A DNA stretch of 64,000 bases from Candidatus Bipolaricaulota bacterium (GTDB taxonomy: Bacteria; Bipolaricaulota; Bipolaricaulia; UBA7950; UBA9294): positions 62,001 through 126,000 of the forward strand of contig JANQEA010000079.1 in assembly GCA_028278555.1 (NCBI GenBank). Reading direction: 5' to 3'. The notes under the pieces are model-generated. The model was given only the letters and a program-made list of their open reading frames with translations, searched no databases and was not told where the DNA came from. Position 1 is the stretch's first letter, and each line of letters begins with the position of its first letter. Made by a program: the position numbers and the translations under genes. Positions 35,836 through 44,412 of this stretch are shown here, piece after piece.

Positions 35836-37020
35836 ATGAAGCGACTGGCGAAGAGGGCGACGGTCTTTCGCGATTCCCCCATTCGAGATATGAAGCGCGC
35901 AGGCGTGGCCATGGTGAACAACGGCATCGATGTGGTCTTCCTTCACCAAGGGGAGCCCGACTTCCCGACGCCGACCAAGGTCGTCGAGGCCGTCGAGGGC
36001 GCACTCCGAGCCGGCTGCACCAAGTACGTTTCGGCGGAGGGTGTCCCGGAGTTGAAGGATGCCATTCGCCAGAAGCTGACCTCCGAGAATGGCCTGGCGG
36101 ACGTGCGGCGAGAGGAGCTGGTGATCACCAACGGAGCGAAACTCGCCCTGTACTTGGCTCTCCAAGCCACGGTCGAGGCGGGAGACCATGTCGTTGGCAT
36201 ATCCCCTTACTTTGGCCCGTATCGCGACGTGATCGAGTCCACTGGTGGGCGATTCATCGCCGTCGATCTCGTGCGAGATCCTAAGCGTCACGAGCTGGAT
36301 CGGGATCGGCTTCGCGCGGCCCTGAGCACGAAGACCAAAGCGATCCTCATCAACACCCCTCAAAATCCATCAGGCACGGTGTGGACACGTGAAGACCTTG
36401 AATTCGTTGCACGTATGGCAGAGGAGTTCGACTGCTACATCATCTCCGACGAGGTCTACGAGAGGATGGTCTTCGACGGCCGGCGGCATCATTCAATCGC
36501 ATCCTTCTCTCGTGCAATCCAAGACCGAACGATTCTAGTGAACAGCTTCTCCAAGACGTACGCGATGACCGGGTGGCGTCTCGGCTACGCTGTCGCGAAC
36601 GAGAAGCTCATCAGAGTGTTGGCCGATCTCCATCACGCCTCGGGACGCTGCGCGACCGCGTTCGTCCAGCAAGCCGGAATCGCGGCGCTCTACGAGTCGG
36701 AAGCAGCCGTGGCTCAGATGGTCGCCGAGTACCAGGCAAGGCGCGATCTGGTGATCGAGCGGCTTGGCTCGCTCGACGGTGTCCTTCTCGGAGACATCGA
36801 AGGGACCTTCTACGCATTCCCGGACATTTCGGGCCTTGGTATTGACTCGACAGCGCTTGCCGAGGATCTCTTGCGCTCCGCCCACGTGGCGGTTGTGCCC
36901 GGGAGCTTCTTCGGTGATGACGCATCGATCCGTATCTCCTTTGCCACCGCACGAGATCGCCTGGCGGAGGGGTTGGAGCGGATCCGTCGGTACTTGGCGC
37001 AGTTAGCTCATGGAAGTTGA
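35836..37020 (+). CDS. Class I/II PLP aminotransferase (aspartate/aromatic type)
   Basis: 394 residues. PLP lysine Lys240 in SFSKTYAMTGWRLGY, NPSGT loop with Asn177, Asp205 and Tyr208 are all present, as expected for an Ibeta/Igamma subfamily aminotransferase. AAGGAGG precedes ATG 35836. Its stop lies 11 nt inside the next gene, coupling it to the amine dehydrogenase complex. It would supply or remove 2-oxo acids during amino-acid fermentation. Confidence 0.94.
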   Translation: MKRLAKRATVFRDSPIRDMKRAGVAMVNNGIDVVFLHQGEPDFPTPTKVVEAVEGALRAGCTKYVSAEGVPELKDAIRQKLTSENGLADVRREELVITNGAKLALYLALQATVEAGDHVVGISPYFGPYRDVIESTGGRFIAVDLVRDPKRHELDRDRLRAALSTKTKAILINTPQNPSGTVWTREDLEFVARMAEEFDCYIISDEVYERMVFDGRRHHSIASFSRAIQDRTILVNSFSKTYAMTGWRLGYAVANEKLIRVLADLHHASGRCATAFVQQAGIAALYESEAAVAQMVAEYQARRDLVIERLGSLDGVLLGDIEGTFYAFPDISGLGIDSTALAEDLLRSAHVAVVPGSFFGDDASIRISFATARDRLAEGLERIRRYLAQLAHGS

Positions 37021-37363
37021 GACGGGCTGTCACTCCGAACAGATGGACCGGCGGATTCGCGATCACCCGATTCTCGGACCGCTTGACTCCGTTCGGGAGT
37101 TCCCCATCTTGGTTGATGGGCACACGCTCATCGCCAGAGAAGGTGAGCCGATCCTTGCGACCCTTTGGGCTCACGGCATCCGCGTCACGGGGAGAACCCC
37201 GAAGCGATCACGCCCGCGGAGCCTGTTCTGTGGCATCGGGCACTGCTCGGACTGTCTCGTCACGGTCGATGGCCACCCGAATGTGCCCAGCTGCACCACG
37301 CCTGTCAGACGGGGGATGCAAGTAGAGACAGGGGAGGCGGTCGATGCGGCGCCTTCGCTGTGA
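37010..37363 (+). CDS. HcnA/SoxD-like [2Fe-2S] subunit of amine/amino-acid dehydrogenase
   Basis: 117 residues with a plant-type-like [2Fe-2S] motif: Cys74, Cys79, Cys82 and Cys95 (FCGIGHCSDC ... VPSC). This arrangement is typical of HcnA and the small N-terminal subunit of sarcosine oxidase, opine and proline dehydrogenase complexes. It overlaps both the aminotransferase (11 nt) and the FAD subunit (20 nt). Electron transfer within the complex. Confidence 0.9.
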   Translation: MEVETGCHSEQMDRRIRDHPILGPLDSVREFPILVDGHTLIAREGEPILATLWAHGIRVTGRTPKRSRPRSLFCGIGHCSDCLVTVDGHPNVPSCTTPVRRGMQVETGEAVDAAPSL

Positions 37364-38423
37364 AGCGCTCGTCGTGGGGGCCGGCCCTGCCGGTCTGGTT
37401 GCCGCATCCGAGCTTGCTGCCTGTGGGACTGATGTCTTGCTCGTCGACGACAATCCTATCCCAGGCGGCCAGCTGACCAAACAGATCCACAAGTTCTTCG
37501 GCACGACCGAACATGGTGCGGGGACCAGAGGCTATGTTCTTGCGGACCAGCTAGTCCGGCGGGCCCTGGAGCGGGGAGTTCGCTTCCTTCCCGGCGTGCG
37601 CGCCATTGGGGCGTTCTCGGAGGGAATCGTCCTCGCCGACACGCAGGATGAACTGTCGATTGCGGACCCGGCGTGTGGTGTGGTCGCGGTTGGAGCCTCA
37701 GAGCGCGGGGCAGCGTTTCCCGGCTGGACACTCCCGGGTGTCATGACTGCTGGTGCAGCCCAGACGTTCGTGAACCAGCACCGCGTGGCGATTGGGGAAC
37801 GCGTACTGGTGGTCGGCGCCGGCAACGTCGGTCTGATCGTCGCCTATCAGCTTCATCAAGCCGGGATCCGAGTCGTTGCGATCGTCGAATCTCAGCCGGA
37901 GATCGGTGGGTGGGCAGTACATGCGAGCAAGGTCCGGCGGCTTGGAATCCCGATCCTAGCGAATACCTCTGTCGCCGCCGTGCGCGGATCCGGCTCCGTC
38001 AACGAGGTGAGTCTTCTGAGAGGCGAAGGCGGCTCGTCCATTGAAGAGACGGTGGGCGTGGATGCCGTCTGTCTGGCCGTGGGCCTCGCGCCGAGGACGG
38101 AGCTCCTCCAGCAGCTTGGCTGCAGGTTGGATTTCTCCTCCGCGCTTGGCGGCTGGCTTGCCCTGCACGATCGCGAACTGCGGACGACTATCCCCGGTTG
38201 GTTCGTGGCCGGCGATGCTGCCGGCGTGGAGGAAGCCGCCGTGGCGATGGAGGAAGGGCGGCTTGCCGGGCTCGGGGCGGCCCATTTCCTGGACAGGCTT
38301 GCCAAGGGAGCGTTCGAGACTGCTCGGGCAAAGGCAATCGGCGTGCTCGATGAGCTCCGAACCGGACCGTTCTGTCAAGCCCGCGACACCGCGAAGCGAG
38401 CCGTTTGGGCTGGTGCCTCATGA
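37344..38423 (+). CDS. HcnB-like FAD/NAD(P)-binding subunit
   Basis: 359 residues. FAD-binding GAGPAG at residues 12-17 and a second dinucleotide motif VVGAGNVGL, with VAGDAAGVEEA near the end. This is the HcnB / octopine oxidase A / proline dehydrogenase alpha layout without the C-terminal BFD domain, which is here a separate gene. GGGGAGG precedes ATG 37344. It overlaps the ferredoxin gene by 4 nt (ATGA). Confidence 0.9.
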   Translation: MRRLRCEALVVGAGPAGLVAASELAACGTDVLLVDDNPIPGGQLTKQIHKFFGTTEHGAGTRGYVLADQLVRRALERGVRFLPGVRAIGAFSEGIVLADTQDELSIADPACGVVAVGASERGAAFPGWTLPGVMTAGAAQTFVNQHRVAIGERVLVVGAGNVGLIVAYQLHQAGIRVVAIVESQPEIGGWAVHASKVRRLGIPILANTSVAAVRGSGSVNEVSLLRGEGGSSIEETVGVDAVCLAVGLAPRTELLQQLGCRLDFSSALGGWLALHDRELRTTIPGWFVAGDAAGVEEAAVAMEEGRLAGLGAAHFLDRLAKGAFETARAKAIGVLDELRTGPFCQARDTAKRAVWAGAS

Positions 38424-38959
38424 TGCACCGGAGAGCGCGACCTTCGTCCGCTGGTGGGCTCCGCCGTACCGGTGTGCCGACCGAGCAAGATCTCGACCGC
38501 TGTCCAGGGGTCCCTCCCGACAGCCACTGGGAGCGACGCCCCGTCGCGATCCTCGAGTGTTTCGAGGAGATTCCGTGCAATCCGTGCGAGCTCTCCTGCC
38601 CACACGGTGCGATCCAGGTGGGGCACCCCGCCTCGAACGTGCCGAGCCTCGATGCCGATCTGTGCGTCGGGTGCGGTCTTTGCGTGGCCGCATGTCCGGG
38701 ACTCGCGATTGTTCTTCTCGATGGCTCTGGTCCCGATGGAGATCGACTCACCCTGCCTCACGAGATCCTCCCCATTCCCTCGGTCGGAGAGGCTGTCACG
38801 CTCTTCGATCGTGCGGGGCAGCCGATCGGGACCGGATACGTCGTTCAAGTCCATGAAGCCGAATTACAGGATCGAACGCGCGTCTTGACTGTAGTGGTGC
38901 CGAAAGGGGCGGGAATGCACGTTCGGGCTGTTGGGCTCGCAGGAACGGACCATGTCTGA
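38420..38959 (+). CDS. 2[4Fe-4S] ferredoxin-like subunit of the amine dehydrogenase
   Basis: 179 residues. Two cluster motifs: CNPCELSCP with a preceding Cys (LECFEEIPC), and CVGCGLCVAACPG. The C-terminal part (VTLFDRAGQPIGTGYVV, RTRVLTVVVP) is a beta-rich domain. HcnABC and sarcosine-oxidase systems normally lack this subunit, while archaeal dye-linked proline dehydrogenases have a ferredoxin-like one, so the complex may pass electrons to ferredoxin. Start at ATG 38420; ATGATG makes 38423 equally possible. Confidence 0.87.
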   Translation: MMHRRARPSSAGGLRRTGVPTEQDLDRCPGVPPDSHWERRPVAILECFEEIPCNPCELSCPHGAIQVGHPASNVPSLDADLCVGCGLCVAACPGLAIVLLDGSGPDGDRLTLPHEILPIPSVGEAVTLFDRAGQPIGTGYVVQVHEAELQDRTRVLTVVVPKGAGMHVRAVGLAGTDHV

Positions 38960-39275
38960 GGCGCACGAGTCTCTCGTCATCTGTCGGTGCGAAGAGGCCA
39001 CACGGGCGGAGATCAGCGAGGCAATCCGTGCAGGATGCCGCACACTCGATGAGGTCAAGAGGATGACTCGGGCCGGGATGGGTCGTTGTCAGGGCCGCTG
39101 CTGTGGACCGATGATCGCAGATCTGCTCAGCCGCGAAGGCGACATTCCCGAGCTGGAGATCGTCCCGTTTACTGCTCAGTTTCCTGCTACCCCGATCGAT
39201 CTGGGGTCGCTGAGCGACCTGGGACCGGACGCCGACGAGAATTGTGCAGGATCGAGCCGAGGGGGCGAGGCGTGA
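38952..39275 (+). CDS. BFD-like [2Fe-2S] protein
   Basis: 107 residues. CRC (Cys11, Cys13) and GMGRCQGRCC (Cys46, Cys50/51) form the bacterioferritin-associated-ferredoxin type cluster site, the same domain that is fused to HcnB or OoxA in other organisms. Here it stands alone with an extra about 50-residue tail. It overlaps both neighbours (8 nt and 4 nt), so stoichiometric synthesis with them is expected. Confidence 0.88.
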   Translation: MSEAHESLVICRCEEATRAEISEAIRAGCRTLDEVKRMTRAGMGRCQGRCCGPMIADLLSREGDIPELEIVPFTAQFPATPIDLGSLSDLGPDADENCAGSSRGGEA

Positions 39276-40387
39276 GCCGAAGAACGCACGATGTATTGAT
39301 CGTCGGTGCGGGGATTGTCGGGGCGTCGATTGCCTATCACCTCTCGTTGCGCAAGATCGACGTTGGCGTGATCGAGCGCGCTCACCTCGCGGCCGGCGCG
39401 AGTGGGGCGAATGCAGCCATCGTCGGAGCGGCGATGGCGTCTCCCGTCGAATACGCGCTGTTCGAAGAAGCTGGCAAGAAGCTTCTCGCTCGGCTCGCGG
39501 ATGAGACAAGGAACACAATTCGCTACCAGCCGCGTGGACGGCTTTCGCTTCTTCAAGATGCCGAGGCACTGCGACGGGCCGAGGAGATCGCTCGCCGCAA
39601 CCGAGATGCCGGGATCCCGGTGGAGATCTTGCCGCCTGAGGACGCTCGTCGACTGGAACCTGAGATCGATTCAACTCGCATCGTCGGAGCCGCGTTCTGC
39701 CCGACGGACGGACAGCTCGATCCGTTCGCGACGTTGTCCACCCTCGTGGCCAAGGCCGGGACTGGCGGGAGCACCTTCTACTTCCACACGCTCGCCGAGC
39801 ACATTGACTGCGACCGGCGTTCGGTGGCCGTCGTAACGCCTGACGGCATCTATCGTGCATCCACCCTGGTGGTGGCTGCTGGGGTCCACACGCCCGCACT
39901 TGTCCACCCTCTGGGCGTAGAGATTCCAGTCCGCCCAGTCCGCGGGCAGATCCTCGTTACCGAAGCACTGCCGAGACTCTTCCAGCACGTGGTCAGTCCG
40001 GGGATCACACAGTGTCCTGAGGGTAACGTGCTCCTCGGGGTGTCGACTGAGGAAGCCGGCTTCGATCAACGGACGACGCTCCCCGTCTTGAGCACCATCG
40101 CCGGCGAAGCCATCGCGAAGGCTCCGGTGCTGAGAACCGCGCGCTTGCTCCGGACATTCGCAGGACTGCGGCCGATGCCGCGGGATGGTCTTCCGATCCT
40201 GGATGTGATCCACGGTCGAGAGAACGTGTTCGTGGCGGTTGCCCACAACGCGGTGACCTCATCCCAAGCTATCGGTCAGGGCATGGCGGAGTGGATCGTC
40301 GAAGACCACAGGCCGGTTGCGCTCGTCCCCTTTGGTCTGGCACGGTCGTCCCTTGCGGAAGAGTGCCCCATCTCCAAGCCTGAGTAG
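39272..40387 (+). CDS. HcnC/DAO-type FAD-dependent amino-acid or amine dehydrogenase subunit
   Basis: 371 residues of the D-amino-acid oxidase/glycine oxidase family. FAD motif LIVGAGIVGASIAYHL near the N-terminus, ERAHLAAGASGANA, and C-terminal RTFAGLRPMPRDGLPILD. As catalytic subunit it would oxidise a secondary or primary amine (proline, sarcosine, glycine, D-amino acid). GTG start 39272 overlaps the BFD stop. Last gene of the five-gene complex, followed by a promoter region for the lipoprotein gene. Confidence 0.92.
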   Translation: MSRRTHDVLIVGAGIVGASIAYHLSLRKIDVGVIERAHLAAGASGANAAIVGAAMASPVEYALFEEAGKKLLARLADETRNTIRYQPRGRLSLLQDAEALRRAEEIARRNRDAGIPVEILPPEDARRLEPEIDSTRIVGAAFCPTDGQLDPFATLSTLVAKAGTGGSTFYFHTLAEHIDCDRRSVAVVTPDGIYRASTLVVAAGVHTPALVHPLGVEIPVRPVRGQILVTEALPRLFQHVVSPGITQCPEGNVLLGVSTEEAGFDQRTTLPVLSTIAGEAIAKAPVLRTARLLRTFAGLRPMPRDGLPILDVIHGRENVFVAVAHNAVTSSQAIGQGMAEWIVEDHRPVALVPFGLARSSLAEECPISKPE

Positions 40388-40429
40388 GAGTCTCCCTGAA
40401 CGAGATGGACACGAATGGCCAATGCGCGC

Positions 40430-40477
40430 TTGGCCGGAGTGCCCAGTCCGCATAGCATGGGGCAAGTCGTGACTTGC
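40430..40477 (+). promoter_or_regulatory. Candidate promoter and operator palindrome upstream of the lipoprotein gene
   Basis: -35 TTGGCC (40430-40435), 17-nt spacer, -10 TAGCAT (40453-40458). The predicted start lies in a palindrome GCAAGTC-GT-GACTTGC (40462-40477) 16 nt upstream of the ATG, a typical repressor position. Another 6-bp hairpin (GGCCAA/TTGGCC, 40417-40435) overlaps the -35 and may be the end of the preceding transcript. Confidence 0.4.
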
Positions 40478-40493
40478 TCGGTTGGGAGGAACC

Positions 40494-41252
40494 ATGCGTT
40501 CGAGTCTCGTTAGAGCACTGCTTGTGATCAGTCTTATCGCGGTCGGCCTTTCCCTGTGGGGATGTGGAGGCAGCCAAGCCGATCAGCCTGCAGAGGTAGC
40601 TGAAGTCTCCGAAGTCGAGGAAACAGCCGAAGCTAAGGAAGCAGCTGCAGCGCCCGAAACCGAGGAACTTGCACAAGAGACAGAAGTAGCCGAAGTGCCA
40701 ATAGCCGAGGAAGTCGAACAAGAGACAGAAGCAGCCGAGGCGCCTGAGACCGAGGAAGTCGAGCAGACTATGGAAGTAGCCGAGGCACCCGAAGCCGAGG
40801 AAACCGCCGAAGCACCTGAGTCGGAGGAAGTCGAACAGTCAACGGAAGTGGCCGAGGCACCCGAAGTCGAGGAAGCCACACAAGCGGCAGAAGTAGACGA
40901 AGTGCCGGAAGGTGAGAGAGCCGTGGAAGTGACTCTGCAGACGGTCCCACCTTCCGAATCCAACGAGAATGGCAGTCAGGAAACGAGCGTCGACAGTAGT
41001 GCTGACCGGAGTGAGGTTCAGGAGTCACGCTACTACAGAGTCATGGACGGCGACTCCGGAGACCAGGAGCCAATCTCAACTGCCGAACCTACAGAAACTG
41101 GGATTCAGGAGACAGACCTCGCTGCCGAATCTGAGGGAAATGGCGCTCAGGAAGTGTGCGTCGATAGCGGTGCCAACCAGAGGGAGGCTTCGGCGTCAGG
41201 CTACTACAGAGTCATGGACGGCAACTCTGAGATCCAGGAGTGCCCCGAGTGA
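40494..41252 (+). CDS. Acidic repeat-rich lipoprotein
   Basis: 252 residues. Signal peptide of 23 residues with a lipobox at LWGC (Cys24). Residues ~35-145 are an extremely acidic, Glu/Ala/Pro/Val-rich tract of imperfect repeats of about 12-17 residues (EVAEAPE-x-EE type) with no aromatic core. The C-terminal half has two copies of a ~37-residue unit, each ending in YYRVMDG(D/N)S. The protein looks like a cell-surface stalk with two small recognition modules. GGGAGGA precedes ATG 40494. No family recognised. Confidence 0.88.
   Translation: MRSSLVRALLVISLIAVGLSLWGCGGSQADQPAEVAEVSEVEETAEAKEAAAAPETEELAQETEVAEVPIAEEVEQETEAAEAPETEEVEQTMEVAEAPEAEETAEAPESEEVEQSTEVAEAPEVEEATQAAEVDEVPEGERAVEVTLQTVPPSESNENGSQETSVDSSADRSEVQESRYYRVMDGDSGDQEPISTAEPTETGIQETDLAAESEGNGAQEVCVDSGANQREASASGYYRVMDGNSEIQECPE
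40596..40917 (+). repeat. Degenerate in-gene repeat encoding Glu-rich stalk
   Basis: Imperfect tandem repetition inside the lipoprotein gene, built on variants of gaagtagccgaggc and gaggaagtcgaaca. The copies differ at many third and some first positions, so the repeat is old or kept by selection on the acidic sequence. Unit length varies, which suggests slippage-prone evolution. Confidence 0.7.
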
Positions 41253-41768
41253 AGCTGTGGTTCCAGACTGTCACATACTCCCGCCGAGAGGGGAATTGCG
41301 ATGCGAGATCTGGAGGGCACAAGCCTGCCCTCTAGGTCCGGCCTAGGGTCGAAGTTCGTGCTTGAGGAATTGATTTGTACCCCCGAATCTGGCCCAGCAG
41401 CAGAGCTAACATCCGTGCGTACATCAGCCCGTAGGCTTCCCTCTCCGGCCGGGCAACCAAGTCGCAGGTCCGCTGGGGCTTGCCACATCTCCGAATCCAG
41501 CCTCCCCTACCTAGCTTCGTTTCTTGCTGAACGTGTCGGAGATTGCATCAACCGTGGCTCGCCCGAAGTGCCCCATGGCATCGCCAATAGGCTGCCGAGC
41601 TGCACGCCCGAGCCGCGCGTACCAACACACTTGGACGGCAAAGACAATGAAGTGTCCTCCGACTCGGATACCAAGCAACAGCACCCTTGCTAGTAGATCC
41701 GTGGCGCCCCCTTCCAAACAGCGGACTCTTCTACTACACAGCGTGCCGTAGCCGTTGCCTCGCTTATT
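41253..41768. other. Gap with a stem-loop and one weak small ORF
   Basis: Between the lipoprotein stop and the end of the opposite-strand J-like gene. A 10-bp stem (41310-41319 with 41326-41335, one G-U pair) without T-run may end lipoprotein transcripts. On the minus strand 41511-41717 could encode up to 68 residues with one hydrophobic helix (HFIVFAVQVCWYARLG) and a basic tail, 51 nt after the J-like gene. It has only a TTG or internal GTG start and no convincing ribosome site. Nothing else was recognised. Confidence 0.4.
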
Positions 41769-42785
41769 TTAGACCCGCAGCTTTGCGAGGTAGTGGTCTA
41801 TGACAGCCAATGCAGCCCCGATCACTGCCACAACCAAGATTGTCCATCCCATGCCGATGATCGCTGAGAGCACAACAAGCAGGAGGAGAAGGATCGCCCC
41901 AAACGCCAGACTCGGAATGACGTGGCGTCGCCAGTCGAGGAGAGCTTTGCTGGACTTCTTCATCCGATTCCATGTCTGGAAGGCCAGCACAGGTTCAGCA
42001 CACAGCAAGGCCGAAACTCCAGCCCCGATCAGCCCGCAGAACAGGGCTCCCGCGATCGGCACCCTCCAGCATAGCATCCACAGACCGATCAGAAGCCCGA
42101 CAGCTACTGCGAAGTACAATGCGGCCATCCACCACCCTCCGATTGCTCCCACCAGCTTCTTCAACTCGGAGGAGTCGGGAAGCCCGCCTGATCGCTCGAC
42201 CGCCCATCGCCATACTGCCAGGCCAATTGCGGCGGGCATGGCAATGAACGCGAGCACGGAAGCCGGCCGACCCAGCATCCCGAGAAAGGCCCCGAGTAGG
42301 GCACCATCGACCGCAGCTGCAGCGGCCAGTGGGACTCGGAATCTGGCGGTTTCGACGGCTCCTGGTGCAATGGAGGCTGTCACAATGGTTGCATGAACCT
42401 CCCCGGCGACTGTGGTGATGAGATTCCGCGCTTCGCTCTCGTCGATGCCCAATCCTTGGGCCTCCTCCAGCAACCAGCGGTACTCGACCTGCGAAATCTC
42501 GCCGTCTCCGGCTGCTCCGAGAATGAGTGATCGAAACTGGTCTTCGCGGTTCGGTTCACGGTAGGATTCCTTGGATTCCCACTCCTCTCGGAACTCCGCG
42601 TATCTCTCTGGGCTGGCGAACACCGAGATCGCCTCAAGGATTGAGTTCTCAACGTTTCTCGCGCCAGTTCCTTGTCGCTTCCTCCACTTCCGGAGAGCCT
42701 CCTTCAGCCGACGCAGACTCTCGTCTCTCTGCAACCCCGGATCGATCTCCGGTATCTCGCGGTAGAAGTCTCGGTACCGAGCCAT
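41769..42785 (-). CDS. Membrane protein with J-like and TerB-like N-terminal segments (Hsp70 partner)
   Basis: 338 residues. Residues ~1-70 (ESLRRLKEALRKWRKRQ, then ILEAISVFASPERYAEFREEW) have the helix layout and the closing A-x-x-x-L/F-x-x-P-x-R/Y-x-x-E/Y pattern of J domains, but lack the HPD tripeptide. Residues ~85-130 (AAGDGEISQVEYRWLLEEAQGLGI) resemble a TerB/EF-hand-like module. The rest holds about six hydrophobic helices. It is downstream of dnaK on the same strand (82-nt gap). I infer a membrane anchor or recruiter for the DnaK of this operon; the J assignment is by eye. Confidence 0.75.
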   Translation of the reverse strand: MARYRDFYREIPEIDPGLQRDESLRRLKEALRKWRKRQGTGARNVENSILEAISVFASPERYAEFREEWESKESYREPNREDQFRSLILGAAGDGEISQVEYRWLLEEAQGLGIDESEARNLITTVAGEVHATIVTASIAPGAVETARFRVPLAAAAAVDGALLGAFLGMLGRPASVLAFIAMPAAIGLAVWRWAVERSGGLPDSSELKKLVGAIGGWWMAALYFAVAVGLLIGLWMLCWRVPIAGALFCGLIGAGVSALLCAEPVLAFQTWNRMKKSSKALLDWRRHVIPSLAFGAILLLLLVVLSAIIGMGWTILVVAVIGAALAVIDHYLAKLRV

Positions 42786-42867
42786 GTTCCTCCCCGTTCC
42801 CGGCCTTGGCTCTAGCCCTATAACTGTTGGATTCAGACTGGCGCGAGCCTCAACACGTCACCTGCTC

Positions 42868-44412
42868 CTAGTTGACGTCGTATTCCTCTACGCGTCTAAT
42901 TGCCGCCTGCCTTTCTGGCTTGGTCAGCAATCCTGGAATCTCCACGTCGAACTCCACATTTGCACCCGAAGTAACCTCTCGCGCTGAGAAGTGGACAATG
43001 CCCTCGCTGTCGAATCGAAACGTCGCTTCGATGTCCGGCTCGCCTCGGCCCATCTGTGGTATGCCCTTTAGTTCGCCCTCTCCGAGCTTCGTGCAGTACT
43101 CAGGTTCCCTATCTTCCCCTTCCAGTACAGTGCACTGAACAGACGTTTGGTTGTCTTCAACGGTTGTGTACTTGCCGGTCATCTCGAAGGGGACTGGTGT
43201 GTTCTTCGGAACGATGATCGAGTTGTACAGCTCGTTTCTGTCCGTGTCGAGTGCGACAACTCCCAGAGAATGCGCGGTTACGTCTGTGAATTTGACTGCC
43301 GGGAGCAACTCCAGGTTCTTGTCGACAATCTGTTCTCCAGTTTCCTGTGCCGCCACAATCGCAGCACCAATGGCCACAACTTCGTCAGGGTTGATCCCAG
43401 CTACAATCTCGCAGCCAGTTAGGTCGTTCACCATTTCGGCTACAAGGGGGATTCGCGTGGAGCCTCCCACGAGGAGGACAGCTCCGACGTCTCTCCAAGA
43501 GATCCCTTTCTCTAGCCTGGCCCGACCGGCCTCGAGCACTTCCTCGGCCAGCTCCATTGTCAGCTGCAGGCGAGGGCGTATCAGGTCCTCAAACGTTGAT
43601 CTCTCGAGTTCCAGCTGCGTGGTCTTTCCTGCTGCGGACAGGGCTACGTATGCGAGCGAGTCATCAGACAGGGCAATCTTCGCGGCCTCGGCGCGCGAGA
43701 AGAAATCCTGATACACGACCGGGTCTGCACTGGGATCCACACCATGCTCTTCCTCGAATGTTCGGAAGAAGAGATCGCATAGAGACTCGTCGAAGTCGAC
43801 ACCCCCCAACCTTCGATTTCCATCGGTCGCCACGACTTCAATCTCTGTTCCTGAAACGGAGAGAAGCGTCACATCGAATGTCCCTCCGCCGAGGTCATAG
43901 ACAAGCGTGAGCGAGTCTCGGCCCAACTCTCCGATTCCATGAGCAATCGCAGCGGCAGTTGGTTCATTGATGAGGCGGAGGACATTGAGTCCGGCGATCT
44001 CACCGGCCATCTTGGTTCGGTTCCTCTCAAGATCGCCGAAGTAGGCGGGGACAGTGATCACAACGCTCTTGACGGTCTCGCCCAGCGAACTCTCGCAGTC
44101 TTGCTTGAGCTTCTTGAGCACAAGAGCGGAGATCTCTTCCACAGAGTGCCTTGCGCCTCTGCTATCCTCGAAATCCCAGTCTGGCTCGTGCATTCTCCGC
44201 TTCACGAACTGAGCAACGTCGTCGACCTTCAGCTGGGCAGCCTGCTTCGCTGCGTCACCTACAACGACTTCGTTTTTGTCACGAAACAGAACGTAGGATG
44301 GCGTTACCGCCTTGCCTGATCTGTTCGGAACAATCCGCGGTCTGCCGGTCTCATCCACTACCGCCATTGCTGAATGCGTGGTCCCGAGATCGATACCGAA
44401 AGCTCTATTCAT
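42868..44412 (-). CDS. DnaK-like Hsp70 lacking the lid domain
   Basis: 514 residues, against about 610-640 for housekeeping DnaK. The ATPase domain is intact: GIDLGTTHSAM, INEPTAAAIAHG, VYDLGGGTFDVTLL and LLVGGSTRIPLV. The beta substrate-binding domain follows (AHSLGVVALD ... FSAREV), but the protein stops about 20 residues after it, so the helical lid is missing. The linker region reads ELLPAVKFTDVTAH in place of the usual DVLLLDV. ATG 44412 overlaps grpE by 8 nt. Probably a specialised chaperone serving a particular client, with the RING, GrpE and J-like proteins of the same operon. Confidence 0.93.
   Translation of the reverse strand: MNRAFGIDLGTTHSAMAVVDETGRPRIVPNRSGKAVTPSYVLFRDKNEVVVGDAAKQAAQLKVDDVAQFVKRRMHEPDWDFEDSRGARHSVEEISALVLKKLKQDCESSLGETVKSVVITVPAYFGDLERNRTKMAGEIAGLNVLRLINEPTAAAIAHGIGELGRDSLTLVYDLGGGTFDVTLLSVSGTEIEVVATDGNRRLGGVDFDESLCDLFFRTFEEEHGVDPSADPVVYQDFFSRAEAAKIALSDDSLAYVALSAAGKTTQLELERSTFEDLIRPRLQLTMELAEEVLEAGRARLEKGISWRDVGAVLLVGGSTRIPLVAEMVNDLTGCEIVAGINPDEVVAIGAAIVAAQETGEQIVDKNLELLPAVKFTDVTAHSLGVVALDTDRNELYNSIIVPKNTPVPFEMTGKYTTVEDNQTSVQCTVLEGEDREPEYCTKLGEGELKGIPQMGRGEPDIEATFRFDSEGIVHFSAREVTSGANVEFDVEIPGLLTKPERQAAIRRVEEYDVN

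Noticed and set aside
37500-38400. Search for selenocysteine or pyrrolysine readthrough (in-frame TGA/TAG) in the redox genes, FdhA and the corrinoid operon
   Set aside because: FdhA has an ordinary Cys codon at position 355 and all gene ends agree with family lengths; no MttB-type gene with an internal TAG was seen.
41301-41693. Plus-strand 130-residue frame after the lipoprotein gene
   Set aside because: Composition is Ser/Arg/Pro-rich without hydrophobic core or family resemblance; reads as non-coding.
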